A stretch of 64,000 bases of DNA from Nocardia farcinica (GCF_001182745.1 NZ_LN868939.1:1054001-1118000), one strand, 5' to 3'; positions 40,450 through 49,880 are shown, counted from the stretch's first letter. Made by a program: numbers and translations. Notes: a model not told the origin generated them from the letters alone.

Positions 40450-40489
40450 GGCCCGGTGTGTGAAGGCAATTCGCCTTCCACGCCGGGCC
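40450..40489 (+). other. Long hairpin upstream of the cyclase gene
   Basis: GGCCCGG (40450-40456) pairs with CCGGGCC (40483-40489), and an inner stem GTG-AAGGC / GCCTT-C-CAC closes on AATTC. It could terminate the ABC operon or belong to a regulatory region. No T run follows. Confidence 0.45.
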
Positions 40490-40521
40490 GTCGGCATTGT
40501 CGGTGGGATACGCTTCGGTGC

Positions 40522-41418
40522 GTGAGCGAGACACCCGGGGACGGTGCCGAGCCTCGGCGGGGGCCCGAGACCGAGGATGCCGCGCCCGCCCAGGACGGCC
40601 GCCCACCCAAGCCGCCGCGGCGCGAACGCCTGGCCGCGCTCGTCACCGACACCAACCGGCGCCCCGAGCTCATCGACGCACTGCGCTCGGTGCGCCGCAA
40701 ACTCCCCGGTGACCCCTCCTTCGGCGATCCGCTCTCGGTCTCCGGCCCCGGCGGTGCCCGTGCGGTGGCGCGGGCGGCGGAGAAACTGGTCGGCGACTCG
40801 CCGACGGCGGCGCGGGAACTCGGCCTCGGCGCCCTTCAGGTGTGGCAGGCCGTGCTCGAGCGGGTCGGCCGCGGTCGCGGTGACACCGAGGTGACGGTGA
40901 TGTTCACCGATCTGGTCGCGTTCTCCAGCTGGTCGCTCACCGCCGGCGACGAGGTGACGCTGCGCCTGCTACGCGCGGTCGCCACGGCCATCGAACCGCC
41001 CGTCGCCGAGCATCGCGGCAGCGTCGTCAAGCGGATGGGCGACGGCATGATGGCCGTGTTCGCCACCGCCGACGACGCCGTGCGCGCCGCCGTCACCGCC
41101 AAGGACAACCTGCGCGGCGTCGAGATCGAGGGCTACCAGCCGCGCATGCGGGTGGGCCTGCACACCGGCATGCCCCGCGAGATCGGCGGCGACTGGCTCG
41201 GCGTCGACGTCAATGTCGCCGCCCGCGTCATGGCCGCGGGCGGCAACGGCTACACCATGCTCTCCGACGCCACCCTGCGCGCCCTGCACCCCGACACCCT
41301 CACCGCCCTGGGCCGCACCACCAAGCCCTACCGCCGCAGCCTCTTCGCCGCCCCCCTCAACGGCGTCCCGGACGACCTGCGGATCTACCGCCTCACCCGG
41401 GTGTCGTCGCGAGCGTGA
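40522..41418 (+). CDS. Class III adenylate/guanylate cyclase
   Basis: Soluble protein of 298 residues. A charged, probably disordered N-terminus (1-60) is followed by a helical region and a class III cyclase domain from about 125. Metal and catalytic motifs are VTVMFTDLVAFSSWS, VVKRMGDGMMAVF and GVDVNVAARV, so it looks active. It makes cAMP or cGMP from the nucleotide. The start is GTG 40522, with TACGCT ending seven bases before it, consistent with a leaderless mRNA. Confidence 0.87.
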   Translation: MSETPGDGAEPRRGPETEDAAPAQDGRPPKPPRRERLAALVTDTNRRPELIDALRSVRRKLPGDPSFGDPLSVSGPGGARAVARAAEKLVGDSPTAARELGLGALQVWQAVLERVGRGRGDTEVTVMFTDLVAFSSWSLTAGDEVTLRLLRAVATAIEPPVAEHRGSVVKRMGDGMMAVFATADDAVRAAVTAKDNLRGVEIEGYQPRMRVGLHTGMPREIGGDWLGVDVNVAARVMAAGGNGYTMLSDATLRALHPDTLTALGRTTKPYRRSLFAAPLNGVPDDLRIYRLTRVSSRA

Positions 41419-41421
41419 GCG

Positions 41422-42300
41422 TCAGGCCAGTAGTTCTTCGGCCCGGCCGACCTCCAGCGCGCGGCGCAGCCATTTCTGGAGCTGGTCGAGGTCTCGGCAG
41501 GAGAGAATGGTCTCGCGGACCTGATCGGACACGGTGATGCCGCGGGCGTCGAGAACAGTCAGGACCGACTTCGCCTCGCCGATCGCTTCGCCCTGCGCTT
41601 CGCCCTCGGCGAAGTACTTGCGCGCGAAGTCGCTGGTGAAGTTGTAGTCACGCAGACCGGTGGACATGAATGCCTCCCAAGCAGGACGAACCGCGCGCGG
41701 CAGCATCGTCAGGATGAAGTCATGGTATCGCAGGGCCGGGTCGGCTCCGAGTGTTCGAAGACCGATCGCCAACGCGCGCCAGATTTCGGTGTGGTCGGGG
41801 TGGTCCGGATGGGCCACCGCCGACAGCACGGCCAGTTCCGGAAGTTCGGCCGCCAGATCGGGATCGGTGACCACCGGCACCGATGAGGGATCGAGCACCA
41901 GCGGTGCCAGGGTTGTCGGCGGGTTGCCGTAGCCGAAGTGCAAGGGTTGTGCCGCCCACGTGGCGGTACGGGGATCGGGACAGATGACAAGGAGCAGTAC
42001 CGGACACCTCAGCCGCGCTCGCAGCGACGCGGTGTAGACCGGCCAGGACCAGAGCTTGTCACCATCGCGGCGGAGCTGGATCTCCACCACCACCGCGAGG
42101 ACGGTGTCACCTCCCCGCCGGAACGCCAGCACCGCATCGGCGTAGTACTCGGTGGGCGCCAGTACAGCGGCACGTTCGGAGCGAGGTTCCACCGTTTCGT
42201 AGCACGGTAGTTGGCAGCCGAGCGCGGACAACAGCGGCGCGACCAGATCCGGTCGCGCGTTGAACATGTCGATCACCACTTCATGCGGAGCCGAAGGCAT
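41422..42300 (-). CDS. PD-(D/E)XK nuclease-like protein (Rpn/transposase-associated type)
   Basis: Protein of 292 residues from an actinobacterial family with many paralogues. The likely catalytic core is YYADAVLAF with Asp, then VVVEIQLRR (E-x-Q) and YTASLRARLRCPVLLL. The C-terminal third is a helical tail with a GEAQGEAIGEAK repeat. Homologues are annotated as Rpn-like or hypothetical, and the natural activity is unknown. It converges on the cyclase gene with a three-base gap. A truncated second copy of its end lies at 42489-42597. Confidence 0.65.
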   Translation of the reverse strand: MPSAPHEVVIDMFNARPDLVAPLLSALGCQLPCYETVEPRSERAAVLAPTEYYADAVLAFRRGGDTVLAVVVEIQLRRDGDKLWSWPVYTASLRARLRCPVLLLVICPDPRTATWAAQPLHFGYGNPPTTLAPLVLDPSSVPVVTDPDLAAELPELAVLSAVAHPDHPDHTEIWRALAIGLRTLGADPALRYHDFILTMLPRAVRPAWEAFMSTGLRDYNFTSDFARKYFAEGEAQGEAIGEAKSVLTVLDARGITVSDQVRETILSCRDLDQLQKWLRRALEVGRAEELLA

Positions 42301-42488
42301 GCGCGCACAGTAATCGTCGGCACCGACAGGTGTTACGTACCAAACGATTTCGTAGTCAGGAGTCCTACTCGGTGTTCACTGGCCATGGGGACTGCCCGCG
42401 ACTTCGCGGCAACTGCCCGTGCCGTTGCCTGTCTACCGGACGACCTGCGAATCCATCCCTCGCCCGGGTGACGCCGCCGCGTTGACAA

Positions 42489-42597
42489 TCAGGCCAGCAG
42501 TTCCTCGGCCCGACTGACCTCCAGCGCGGGGCGCAGCCATTTCTCGAGCTGGTCGACGTCTCGGCAGGAAAGGATGGTCTCGGCGAAGTACTTACTA
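42489..42597 (-). pseudogene. Remnant of a second nuclease-like gene, with internal deletion
   Basis: Reading leftward, KYFAETILSCRDVDQLEKWL then RPALEVSRAEELLA stop repeats the C-terminus of the 41422-42300 protein (about 85-90% DNA identity by eye). Relative to the intact gene, about 31 codons between KYFAE and ETILSC are missing. The junction falls in CTCG, a four-base repeat present at both ends of the lost segment. The rest of the copy is gone. Confidence 0.75.
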
Positions 42598-42643
42598 TTG
42601 CGCCGCAATCGGTTTCGCGGGGCGCGAGCCGGTGGGCAGCGCC

Positions 42644-43048
42644 TCACACTCCCATCTCGTCGAACAGGTCGGCGTTTCGGTCGAGGTGCTCCGGTGTGGC
42701 TCGATGGGCCGCGAGTCCCACGGTGTCGAACTCGTCGGCGCCACCCCCCATTGCGTGCCCACGCCGACATGGTAGTCGGTGTGGATCACCGCGAACGACG
42801 GCGCGGGCGAGTCGGACAGCTCCGCGGCGGGCAGGCGCACCACCCCTTCGCGGGGGAACAGGCCGGGAGCCTCCCGGGGCAAGCTCCAGCCATTCCGTCG
42901 CGCCGCGCCTGCCAGTAGGCGGTGTAGTGGTGCGTCAGGTGGAACAGCGCCAGCTCGGCGGTGAGGGGACCGGCTCGCCACCCCAGGCCGCGGCGGCGGA
43001 GGCGTCGTGTGGTCCGCACAGGATCAGTGCGGTGATGGCGTGCGGCAC
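42644..43048 (-). pseudogene. Decayed gene with three frameshifts
   Basis: Three successive reading frames on the minus strand each give protein-like sequence: VPHAITALILCGPHDASAAA, then LTAELALFHLTHHYTAYWQ, then EAPGLFPREGVVRLPAAELS through VIHTDYHVGVGTQWG, then ADEFDTVGLAAHRATPEHLD to the stop at 42644. Each junction is cured by adding one base in or near a C/G run (CCCC near 42985, a region near 42900, and the six-base run at 42745-42750). Either a real pseudogene or sequencing error. No family is recognised. Confidence 0.5.
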
Positions 43049-43052
43049 GGCG

Positions 43053-43211
43053 TCAGGACAGCCCCCACGCCAGAGCGCCCGCGGCGGCGAGGACACCGCA
43101 GACACCCAGGCCGATGGCCAGCGGCCGCGCGGTCTTCCAGGTGGAGTAGGCGCCGCCGAGAAGGAAGCCGGACAGCGCGAGCAGGACGATCATCGTGACG
43201 TCGGTGGACAT
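43053..43211 (-). CDS. Small two-span membrane protein
   Basis: Protein of 52 residues with two hydrophobic stretches (VTMIVLLALSGFLLGGAY and AIGLGVCGVLAAAGALAWGL). ATG 43211 has no clear ribosome site. No known family. It would be expressed with the decayed gene downstream. Confidence 0.55.
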   Translation of the reverse strand: MSTDVTMIVLLALSGFLLGGAYSTWKTARPLAIGLGVCGVLAAAGALAWGLS

Positions 43212-43324
43212 TGGTCCGATTCTGCCGTGTCGGCGGTCGCGGGGGTGCACCATAGCGGGTGATATGCCCCGAACCAGCGCCGAAGCGACCCGGTATCAGC
43301 GACCTGACCTGCTCGAACAAGTAA

Positions 43325-43340
43325 CAAGCACGCGAGCTTG
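43325..43340. promoter_or_regulatory. Palindrome before the acyl-CoA carboxylase operon
   Basis: CAAGCACGCGAGCTTG is palindromic at 14 of 16 positions and is followed by ATTTTTTT. It lies 67-82 bp before the first gene of the operon. It may bind the TetR encoded at the operon's end. It could instead be read as a terminator, but no rightward gene ends near it. Confidence 0.5.
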
Positions 43341-43406
43341 ATTTTTTTCCGGCTGGGTGTGATGCTGGGGCGGACGCGAACTCCACCGACAGGGAGGCCC
43401 CGGCTG

Positions 43407-45122
43407 ATGGGTAGGTTGGCCGCCGATCCGGAAGTGATCAGGATCGGCAACTGTTCCGGGTTCTACGGTGATCGGCTCGCCGCGATGCGCGAGATGCTCG
43501 AGGGCGGCGACCTCGACGTCCTCACCGGCGACTATCTGGCCGAGCTGACGATGCTCATCCTCGGCCGGGACCGGATGAAGGACCCGAGCCTCGGCTACGC
43601 CAAGACCTTCGTCAAGCAGATCGAGGACTGTCTCGGCCTCGCGCTGGACAAGGGCGTGCAGATCGTCGCCAACGCGGGTGGGCTGAACCCGGCGGGCCTG
43701 GCCGAACGGCTGCGCAAGGTCGCCGCCGACCTGGGCCTGAACGCGCAGATCGCGCACGTCGAGGGCGACGACCTGCTGGCCCGCGCGGGCGAGCTCGGCT
43801 TGGGCTCCCCGCTCACCGCCAATGCCTACCTGGGCGCGTGGGGCATCGTGGAATGCCTGAACGCCGGGGCCGACGTCGTGGTCACCGGCCGGGTCACCGA
43901 CGCCTCGGTGATCGTCGGGCCCGCCGCCGCGCATTTCGGCTGGGGCCGAACCGATTACGACGCCCTCGCCGGTGCGGTGGTGGCCGGGCACATCATCGAA
44001 TGCGGCACCCAGGCCACCGGCGGCAACTACGCCTTCTTCACCGAACTGCCCGACCTGGGCAGGCCGGGCTTCCCCATCGCGGAGATCCGCCGCGACGGGA
44101 GCAGTGTCATCACCAAGCACGCGGGCACCGGCGGCGCGGTCACCGTGGACACGGTCGAGGCCCAGCTGATGTACGAGATCCAGGGCGCGCGCTACGCCGG
44201 ACCCGACGTCACCGCCCGGCTCGACAGCATCCGCCTGACCCAGGAGGGGCCGGACCGGGTGCTGGTCGACGGTGTCGTCGGCGAGGCGCCGCCGCCACAG
44301 TTGAAGGTCTCGCTGAACACGCTCGGCGGATTCCGCAACGAGATGAGCTTCATCCTCACCGGCCTCGACATCGAGGCCAAAGCCGCACTCGCGCAACGCC
44401 AACTGGAAGACTGGCTACCGGTGCGGCCCGCCGAACTGGAATGGACGCTGGCCCGCCTGGACCGCCCCGACGCCGACACCGAGGAGCAGGCCAGCGCGCT
44501 GCTGCGCTGCGTGGTGCGCGACCCCGATCCGAACAAGGTCGGCCGCGCCTTCTCCAGCGTCGCGGTGGAACTGGCGCTGGCCAGCTACCCCGGGTGCAGT
44601 TTCACCGCACCGCCCGGCAACGGTTCCCCCTACGGGGTCTACACCGCGGGGTACGTCGAGGCCGGACAGGTGCCGCACGTCGCGGTCCTGCCGGACGGCG
44701 CCCGCGTCGACGTCGCGCAGGCCACCGACACCCGGGCGCTCGCCGACGTACCGGAACCGGCACTGCCGCAACAGTTCCCGGTCGGCGAGACCCGCCGCGT
44801 GCCGCTGGGCACGATCGCGCTGGCCCGCAGCGGCGACAAGGGCGGGGACGCCAACATCGGCGTCTGGGTGCGCACCGAGGACCAGTGGCGCTGGCTGGTG
44901 CACACCCTCACCGTCGACCGGCTGAAAGCACTGCTGCCCGAGACCGCGCAGCTCACCGTCACCCGGCACGTCCTGCCGAACCTGCGCGCGGTGAACTTCC
45001 TCGTCACCGGCCTGCTCGGCAAGGGCGTGGCCTACCAGGCCCGCTTCGATCCGCAGGCCAAGGGACTCGGCGAATGGCTGCGGTCCCGTCACCTCGATAT
45101 CCCCGTGGAGCTGCTGTCATGA
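43407..45122 (+). CDS. AtuA-family (DUF1446) protein, Rv0976c-like
   Basis: Protein of 571 residues. The N-terminal ~450 residues form the AtuA domain (IRIGNCSGFYGDRLAAMREM, GGLNPAGLAERL, GRVTDASVIVGPAAAHFGWG). The last ~110 residues are the small AtuA-like ferredoxin-fold domain (GTIALARSGDKGGDANIGVW). The family is tied to acyclic terpene and related branched acyl-CoA breakdown, but its reaction is not settled. ATG 43407 follows GGGAGG. First gene of a seven-gene operon and overlaps the next ATG by four bases. Confidence 0.87.
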   Translation: MGRLAADPEVIRIGNCSGFYGDRLAAMREMLEGGDLDVLTGDYLAELTMLILGRDRMKDPSLGYAKTFVKQIEDCLGLALDKGVQIVANAGGLNPAGLAERLRKVAADLGLNAQIAHVEGDDLLARAGELGLGSPLTANAYLGAWGIVECLNAGADVVVTGRVTDASVIVGPAAAHFGWGRTDYDALAGAVVAGHIIECGTQATGGNYAFFTELPDLGRPGFPIAEIRRDGSSVITKHAGTGGAVTVDTVEAQLMYEIQGARYAGPDVTARLDSIRLTQEGPDRVLVDGVVGEAPPPQLKVSLNTLGGFRNEMSFILTGLDIEAKAALAQRQLEDWLPVRPAELEWTLARLDRPDADTEEQASALLRCVVRDPDPNKVGRAFSSVAVELALASYPGCSFTAPPGNGSPYGVYTAGYVEAGQVPHVAVLPDGARVDVAQATDTRALADVPEPALPQQFPVGETRRVPLGTIALARSGDKGGDANIGVWVRTEDQWRWLVHTLTVDRLKALLPETAQLTVTRHVLPNLRAVNFLVTGLLGKGVAYQARFDPQAKGLGEWLRSRHLDIPVELLS

Positions 45123-46273
45123 ATGTCGGTCCGTGGAACACTCCCGAACGCCGCGAATTGCGCGCCACCGTGCGCGGATTCGTCGAGCGGGAGGTGCTGC
45201 CCTACCTCGACGACTGGGAACGCGAGGGCGAGATCCCGCGCGAGCTGCACAAGAAGGCGGGTGCGCTGGGACTGCTCGGTATCCAGTTCCCCGAGTCGGC
45301 CGGCGGCGCCGGGGGTGACGCGCTGGATTCGGTGATCGTCTGCGAGGAGATGCACCAGGCGGGTGCCTCGGGTGGGCTGTTCGCCTCGCTGTTCACCTGC
45401 GGTATCGCGGTGCCGCACATCATCGCCTCCGGCAACACCGATCTCATCGAGCGGTTCGCCGAGCCCACGCTCGCGGGCGAGAAGATCGGTTCGCTGGCCA
45501 TCACCGAGCCCGGCGGCGGCTCCGACGTCGGCCACCTCACCACCACCGCGCGCCGCGACGGTGACCATTACATCGTCAACGGCGCCAAGACCTACATCAC
45601 CTCCGGGTGCCGCGCCGACTTCGTGGTCACCGCGGTCCGCACCGGCGGGCCGGGCTCGGCGGGCATCTCGCTGCTGGTGGTGGAGAAGGACACGCCGGGT
45701 TTCACCGTGAGCCGCAAGCTCGACAAGATGGGCTGGCGGGCCTCCGACACCGCCGAACTGTCGTATGTGGACGTGCGGGTTCCGGTGGAAAACCTGGTGG
45801 GGCCGGAGAATTCGGGCTTCTACCAGATCGCGGCCGCGTTCGTCAGCGAGCGGGTCGGGCTGGCCGTGCAGGCCTACGCCCAAGCGCAGCGCTGCCTGGA
45901 CCTCACCCTGGAGTGGGTGCGCAACCGCGAGACCTTCGGCCGTCCGCTCATCAGCAGGCAGGCCGTGCAGAACACGGTGACCGAGATGGCGCGGCGCATC
46001 GACGTCGCCCGCGTCTACACCCGCGAGGTCGCCCGGCGCAGCGCCGAGGGCGAGACCGATCTGATCGCCGAGGTCTGCTTCGCCAAGAACACCGCCGTGG
46101 AGGCCGCCGAATGGGTGGCCCACCAAGCCGTCCAGCTCTTCGGCGGTCTGGGCTACATGCGTGAATCCGAGGTGGAGCGCCAGTACCGCGACATCCGCAT
46201 CCTCGGTATCGGCGGCGGCACCACCGAGATCCTGACCGGCCTGGCGGCCAAGCGATTGGGGTACCAGTCATGA
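45119..46273 (+). CDS. fadE13: Acyl-CoA dehydrogenase (FadE13-like)
   Basis: FAD-dependent dehydrogenase of 384 residues. Conserved features include LAITEPGGGSDVGHLTTTAR and RYRDIRILGIGGGTTEIL-like C-terminal segment (QYRDIRILGIGGGTTEILTG). The usual position of the catalytic Glu, in the loop before the last helices, is occupied by the QLFGGLGYMRESEVERQYRD region (Glu present). It introduces the 2,3-double bond into an acyl-CoA. ATG overlaps AtuA by four bases and the stop overlaps accD2 by four. Confidence 0.9.
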   Translation: MNVGPWNTPERRELRATVRGFVEREVLPYLDDWEREGEIPRELHKKAGALGLLGIQFPESAGGAGGDALDSVIVCEEMHQAGASGGLFASLFTCGIAVPHIIASGNTDLIERFAEPTLAGEKIGSLAITEPGGGSDVGHLTTTARRDGDHYIVNGAKTYITSGCRADFVVTAVRTGGPGSAGISLLVVEKDTPGFTVSRKLDKMGWRASDTAELSYVDVRVPVENLVGPENSGFYQIAAAFVSERVGLAVQAYAQAQRCLDLTLEWVRNRETFGRPLISRQAVQNTVTEMARRIDVARVYTREVARRSAEGETDLIAEVCFAKNTAVEAAEWVAHQAVQLFGGLGYMRESEVERQYRDIRILGIGGGTTEILTGLAAKRLGYQS

Positions 46274-47868
46274 CGATCCTGCGCAGCACCCTCGACAGCG
46301 CGGCACCGGAATACACCGCCGCCGCCGAGGCGATGACCACCAAACTCACCGAGATCGAAGCCGAATTCGCCAAGGCGGTCGCCGGTGGCGGGCCAGAGAA
46401 GCTGGCCAGGCATCGCAAGCGCGGCAAGCTCACCGCCCGCGAACGCATCGAACTGCTCATCGACGAGGACTCGCCGTTCCTGGAGCTGTGCCCGCTGGCC
46501 GCCTGGGGCAGCGAATTCCACGTCGGTGCCAGCGTGATCGCCGGGATCGGCATCGTGGAGGGCGTGGAGTGCATGATCGTCGCGCCCGACCCGACGGTGC
46601 GCGGCGGCACCTCCAACCCGTGGACGTTGCGCAAGAACCTGCGCATGAACGACATCGCCATGGAGAACCGGCTGCCGGTGATCGGGCTGGTCGAATCCGG
46701 CGGCGCGGACCTGCCCACCCAGAAGGAGGTCTTCGTCCCCGGGGGGCGGATGTTCCGCGACCTCACCAAGCTCTCCGCGATGGGCATTCCCACCATCGCG
46801 CTGGTGTTCGGCAATTCCACCGCAGGCGGCGCCTACATCCCCGGCATGTCCGACTACACGGTGATGATCAAGGAGCGCTCCAAGGTGTTCCTCGGCGGCC
46901 CGCCGCTGGTGAAGATGGCCACCGGGGAGGAATCCGACGACGAATCCCTCGGCGGCGCCGAGATGCATGCCCGCACCTCGGGCCTGGCCGACTACCTGGC
47001 CGCCGACGAGCAGGACGCGATCCGCATCGGCCGCTCCATCGTCAAACGGCTGAACTGGCGCAAGCAGGGCCCGGCGCCGCGCGGTCCGGTGCTCGAGCCG
47101 CGCTACGACCCCGAGGAACTGCTCGGCATCGTGCCCGCCGACCTGAAGATCCCGTTCGACCCGCGCGAGGTGATCGCGCGCGTGGTCGACGACTCCGACT
47201 TCGACGAGTTCAAGCCGCTCTACGGCAGCAGCCTGGTCACCGGCTGGGCGCAGCTGCACGGCTACCCGGTGGGCATCCTCGCCAACGCGCGCGGCGTGCT
47301 GTTCTCCGAGGAGGCACAGAAGGCCGCGCAGTTCATCCAGCTCGCCAACCAGTCCGACACGCCACTGCTGTTCCTGCACAACACCACCGGCTACATGGTC
47401 GGCAAGGAGTTCGAGCAGAAGGGCATCATCAAGCACGGCGCGATGATGATCAACGCGGTGTCGAACTCGAAGGTGCCGCACATCTCGCTGCTGATGGGCG
47501 CCTCCTACGGCGCGGGCCACTACGGCATGTGCGGCCGCGCCTACGATCCGCGCTTCGTCTTCGCCTGGCCCAGCGCGAAATCCGCGGTCATGGGTGGTGC
47601 GCAGCTGGCCGGTGTGATCTCGATCGTCGGCCGCGCCGCCGCCGAGGCGCGCGGCAAGCCGTTCGACGAGGAGGCCGACGCGGGGATGCGCGCGATGATC
47701 GAGGCGCAGATCGAGGCCGAATCGCTGCCGATGTTCATGTCCGGCAGGCTCTACGACGACGGCGTGATCGATCCCCGCGATACCCGCACGGTGTTGGGCA
47801 TGGCGCTCTCGGCCATCCACAACGCCCCGATCAAGGGCGCCGAGGGCTTCGGCGTCTTCCGGATGTGA
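46270..47868 (+). CDS. accD2: Acyl-CoA carboxylase, carboxyltransferase subunit
   Basis: Carboxyltransferase (beta) subunit of 532 residues, near the 529 of M. tuberculosis AccD2. It transfers the carboxyl group from biotin to an acyl- or enoyl-CoA. The two crotonase-like halves are visible: biotin-side LVFGNSTAGGAYIPGMSDYT and CoA-side LMGASYGAGHYGMCGRAYDP. Substrate specificity (3-methylcrotonyl, geranyl or another CoA) cannot be read directly. It is coupled to fadE13 and to accA2 eight bases downstream. Confidence 0.92.
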   Translation: MTILRSTLDSAAPEYTAAAEAMTTKLTEIEAEFAKAVAGGGPEKLARHRKRGKLTARERIELLIDEDSPFLELCPLAAWGSEFHVGASVIAGIGIVEGVECMIVAPDPTVRGGTSNPWTLRKNLRMNDIAMENRLPVIGLVESGGADLPTQKEVFVPGGRMFRDLTKLSAMGIPTIALVFGNSTAGGAYIPGMSDYTVMIKERSKVFLGGPPLVKMATGEESDDESLGGAEMHARTSGLADYLAADEQDAIRIGRSIVKRLNWRKQGPAPRGPVLEPRYDPEELLGIVPADLKIPFDPREVIARVVDDSDFDEFKPLYGSSLVTGWAQLHGYPVGILANARGVLFSEEAQKAAQFIQLANQSDTPLLFLHNTTGYMVGKEFEQKGIIKHGAMMINAVSNSKVPHISLLMGASYGAGHYGMCGRAYDPRFVFAWPSAKSAVMGGAQLAGVISIVGRAAAEARGKPFDEEADAGMRAMIEAQIEAESLPMFMSGRLYDDGVIDPRDTRTVLGMALSAIHNAPIKGAEGFGVFRM

Positions 47869-47876
47869 GGCACGCG

Positions 47877-49877
47877 ATGACGATTTCCACTGTGCTGGTC
47901 GCGAATCGAGGCGAGATCGCCCGGCGGGTGTTCGCCACCTGCCGCCGGATGGGACTGGGCACCGTCGCGGTGTACTCCGACGCCGATGCCGCCGCACCCC
48001 ATGTGCGGGAGGCCGACGCGGCGGTCCGGCTGCCGGGCAACACCCCGGCCGAGACCTATCTGCGCGGGGAGCTGATCATCGAGGCGGCACTCGCCGCGGG
48101 CGCCGACGCGGTGCACCCCGGCTACGGCTTCCTCTCCGAGAACGCCGAGTTCGCCCGCGCCGTGCTGGACGCGGGGCTGGTGTGGGTCGGGCCGCCGGTC
48201 GCCGCGATCGAGGAGATGGGCTCGAAGGTCGCCTCGAAGAAGCTGATGGACGCCGCGGGTGTGCCGGTGCTGGCCGAACTCGATCCGGCCGAGGTCACCG
48301 AGGCGCATCTGCCGGTGCTGATCAAGGCCTCCGCGGGCGGCGGTGGCCGCGGCATGCGGGTGGTGCGCGAGCTGGCCGATCTCGAACCGCAGATCGCCGC
48401 GGCCCGCCGGGAAGCCGAATCCGCCTTCGGCGACCCGACCGTGTTCTGCGAGCGCTACCTCGAGACCGGCCGCCACATCGAGGTGCAGGTGCTCGCCGAC
48501 ACGCACGGCACCATCTGGGCCGTCGGCGAGCGGGAATGCTCCATCCAGCGGCGGCACCAGAAGGTCGTCGAGGAGGCGCCCTCGCCGCTGGTCGAACGCG
48601 TCGACGGCATGCGGGAGCGGCTGTTCGACGCCGCCCGGCTGGCCGCGGGCGCGATCTCCTACACCGGCGCGGGCACCGTGGAATTCCTGGCCGACGACGC
48701 GGGCGAGTTCTACTTCCTGGAGATGAACACCCGGCTGCAGGTGGAACATCCGGTCACCGAGTGCACCACCGGGTTGGACCTGGTGCGGCTGCAACTCGAG
48801 ATCGCCGCGGGCGCGGCGCTGCCCGCCCGGCCGCCCGCGCTGCGCGGACATTCGATCGAGGTGCGCCTCTACGCCGAGGACCCGGCCCACGAGTGGCAGC
48901 CGCAGAGCGGCACCGTGCACCGCCTCGACATTCCGCTGGTGTGCACCGAATTCGATCTGCTCGACCGGGCCGGCGTGCGGCTGGACACCGGTGTGGTGGA
49001 CGGTTCGGTGGTCGGCGTGCACTACGACCCGATGCTGTCGAAGGTGATCTCCTACGCCGAGACCCGCGCCGAGGCCGCCCGCCTGCTGGCCTCGGCGTTG
49101 CAGCGGGCCCGCATCCACGGTCTGGTCACCAACCGGGACCTGCTGGTCCGGGTGCTGCGCCACCCGGCCTTCCTCGCCGGTGACACCGACACGGCATTCT
49201 TCGCCACCCACGGCCTGGACACCCTGTCGGCACCGCTGGTGAGCGCGGCCGACGAGCGGCTGTCCATCGTGGCCGCGGCCCTCGCCGACGCCGCCGCCAA
49301 CCGGGCCGCCGCCCGGGTCGGCGGCGGGTTGCCCAGCGGCTGGCGCAACCTGCCCTCGCAGTCGCAGCGCAAGTCCTACGAGAGCCGGGTCAGCGGCGTG
49401 CACGACGTCGACTACCGGTTCACCCGTTCCGGCGTGCTGGTCGACGGGCACGACGGTCTCGAACTGGTCGAGGCCGGCCCCGAGCGGGTCGTGCTGGCGG
49501 TGCCGGGCGAGCGCGGCCCGGTGCGGCGGGTGTTCGACGTCGCCCGCTACGGCGATCTGGTGTGTGTGGACTCGCCGCTGGGTCCGGTGAGCGTGCGCAG
49601 GCTGCCGCGCTTCAGCGATCCGGCCGACCAGGTGGCCACCGGCTCGCTGCTCGCCCCGATGCCGGGCAGCGTCATCCGGCTCGGCGCCGCCGTCGGTGAC
49701 CGCGTGGACGCGGGTCAGCCGGTGCTGTGGCTGGAGGCGATGAAGATGGAGCACACCATCGCCGCGCCCGCCGCCGGTGTGCTCAGCGCGGTGAACGTCG
49801 CGGTCGGCCAGCAGGTCGACATCGGCACGGTATTGGCCGTCGTGGAACCCGCGGCCGACGACACAGAGAAGGACTGA
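47877..49877 (+). CDS. accA2: Acyl-CoA carboxylase, biotin carboxylase/BCCP subunit
   Basis: Alpha subunit of 666 residues, matching AccA2 (667). Domains in order: biotin carboxylase (LVANRGEIARRVFATCRRMG; ATP-grasp glycine loop KASAGGGGRGMRVV; EMNTRLQVEHPVTE), a linker, then BCCP with the biotinylated Lys623 in LEAMKMEH. ATG 47877 is used; the frame is open upstream inside accD2. It forms an A2-D2 complex with the upstream product. Confidence 0.94.
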   Translation: MTISTVLVANRGEIARRVFATCRRMGLGTVAVYSDADAAAPHVREADAAVRLPGNTPAETYLRGELIIEAALAAGADAVHPGYGFLSENAEFARAVLDAGLVWVGPPVAAIEEMGSKVASKKLMDAAGVPVLAELDPAEVTEAHLPVLIKASAGGGGRGMRVVRELADLEPQIAAARREAESAFGDPTVFCERYLETGRHIEVQVLADTHGTIWAVGERECSIQRRHQKVVEEAPSPLVERVDGMRERLFDAARLAAGAISYTGAGTVEFLADDAGEFYFLEMNTRLQVEHPVTECTTGLDLVRLQLEIAAGAALPARPPALRGHSIEVRLYAEDPAHEWQPQSGTVHRLDIPLVCTEFDLLDRAGVRLDTGVVDGSVVGVHYDPMLSKVISYAETRAEAARLLASALQRARIHGLVTNRDLLVRVLRHPAFLAGDTDTAFFATHGLDTLSAPLVSAADERLSIVAAALADAAANRAAARVGGGLPSGWRNLPSQSQRKSYESRVSGVHDVDYRFTRSGVLVDGHDGLELVEAGPERVVLAVPGERGPVRRVFDVARYGDLVCVDSPLGPVSVRRLPRFSDPADQVATGSLLAPMPGSVIRLGAAVGDRVDAGQPVLWLEAMKMEHTIAAPAAGVLSAVNVAVGQQVDIGTVLAVVEPAADDTEKD

Positions 49878-49880
49878 GCC

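Noticed and set aside
43325..43350. Intrinsic terminator (CAAGC/GCTTG stem with T7)
   Set aside because: No rightward transcript is expected to end there; the previous rightward gene ends nearly 2 kb upstream. Kept as an operator candidate.
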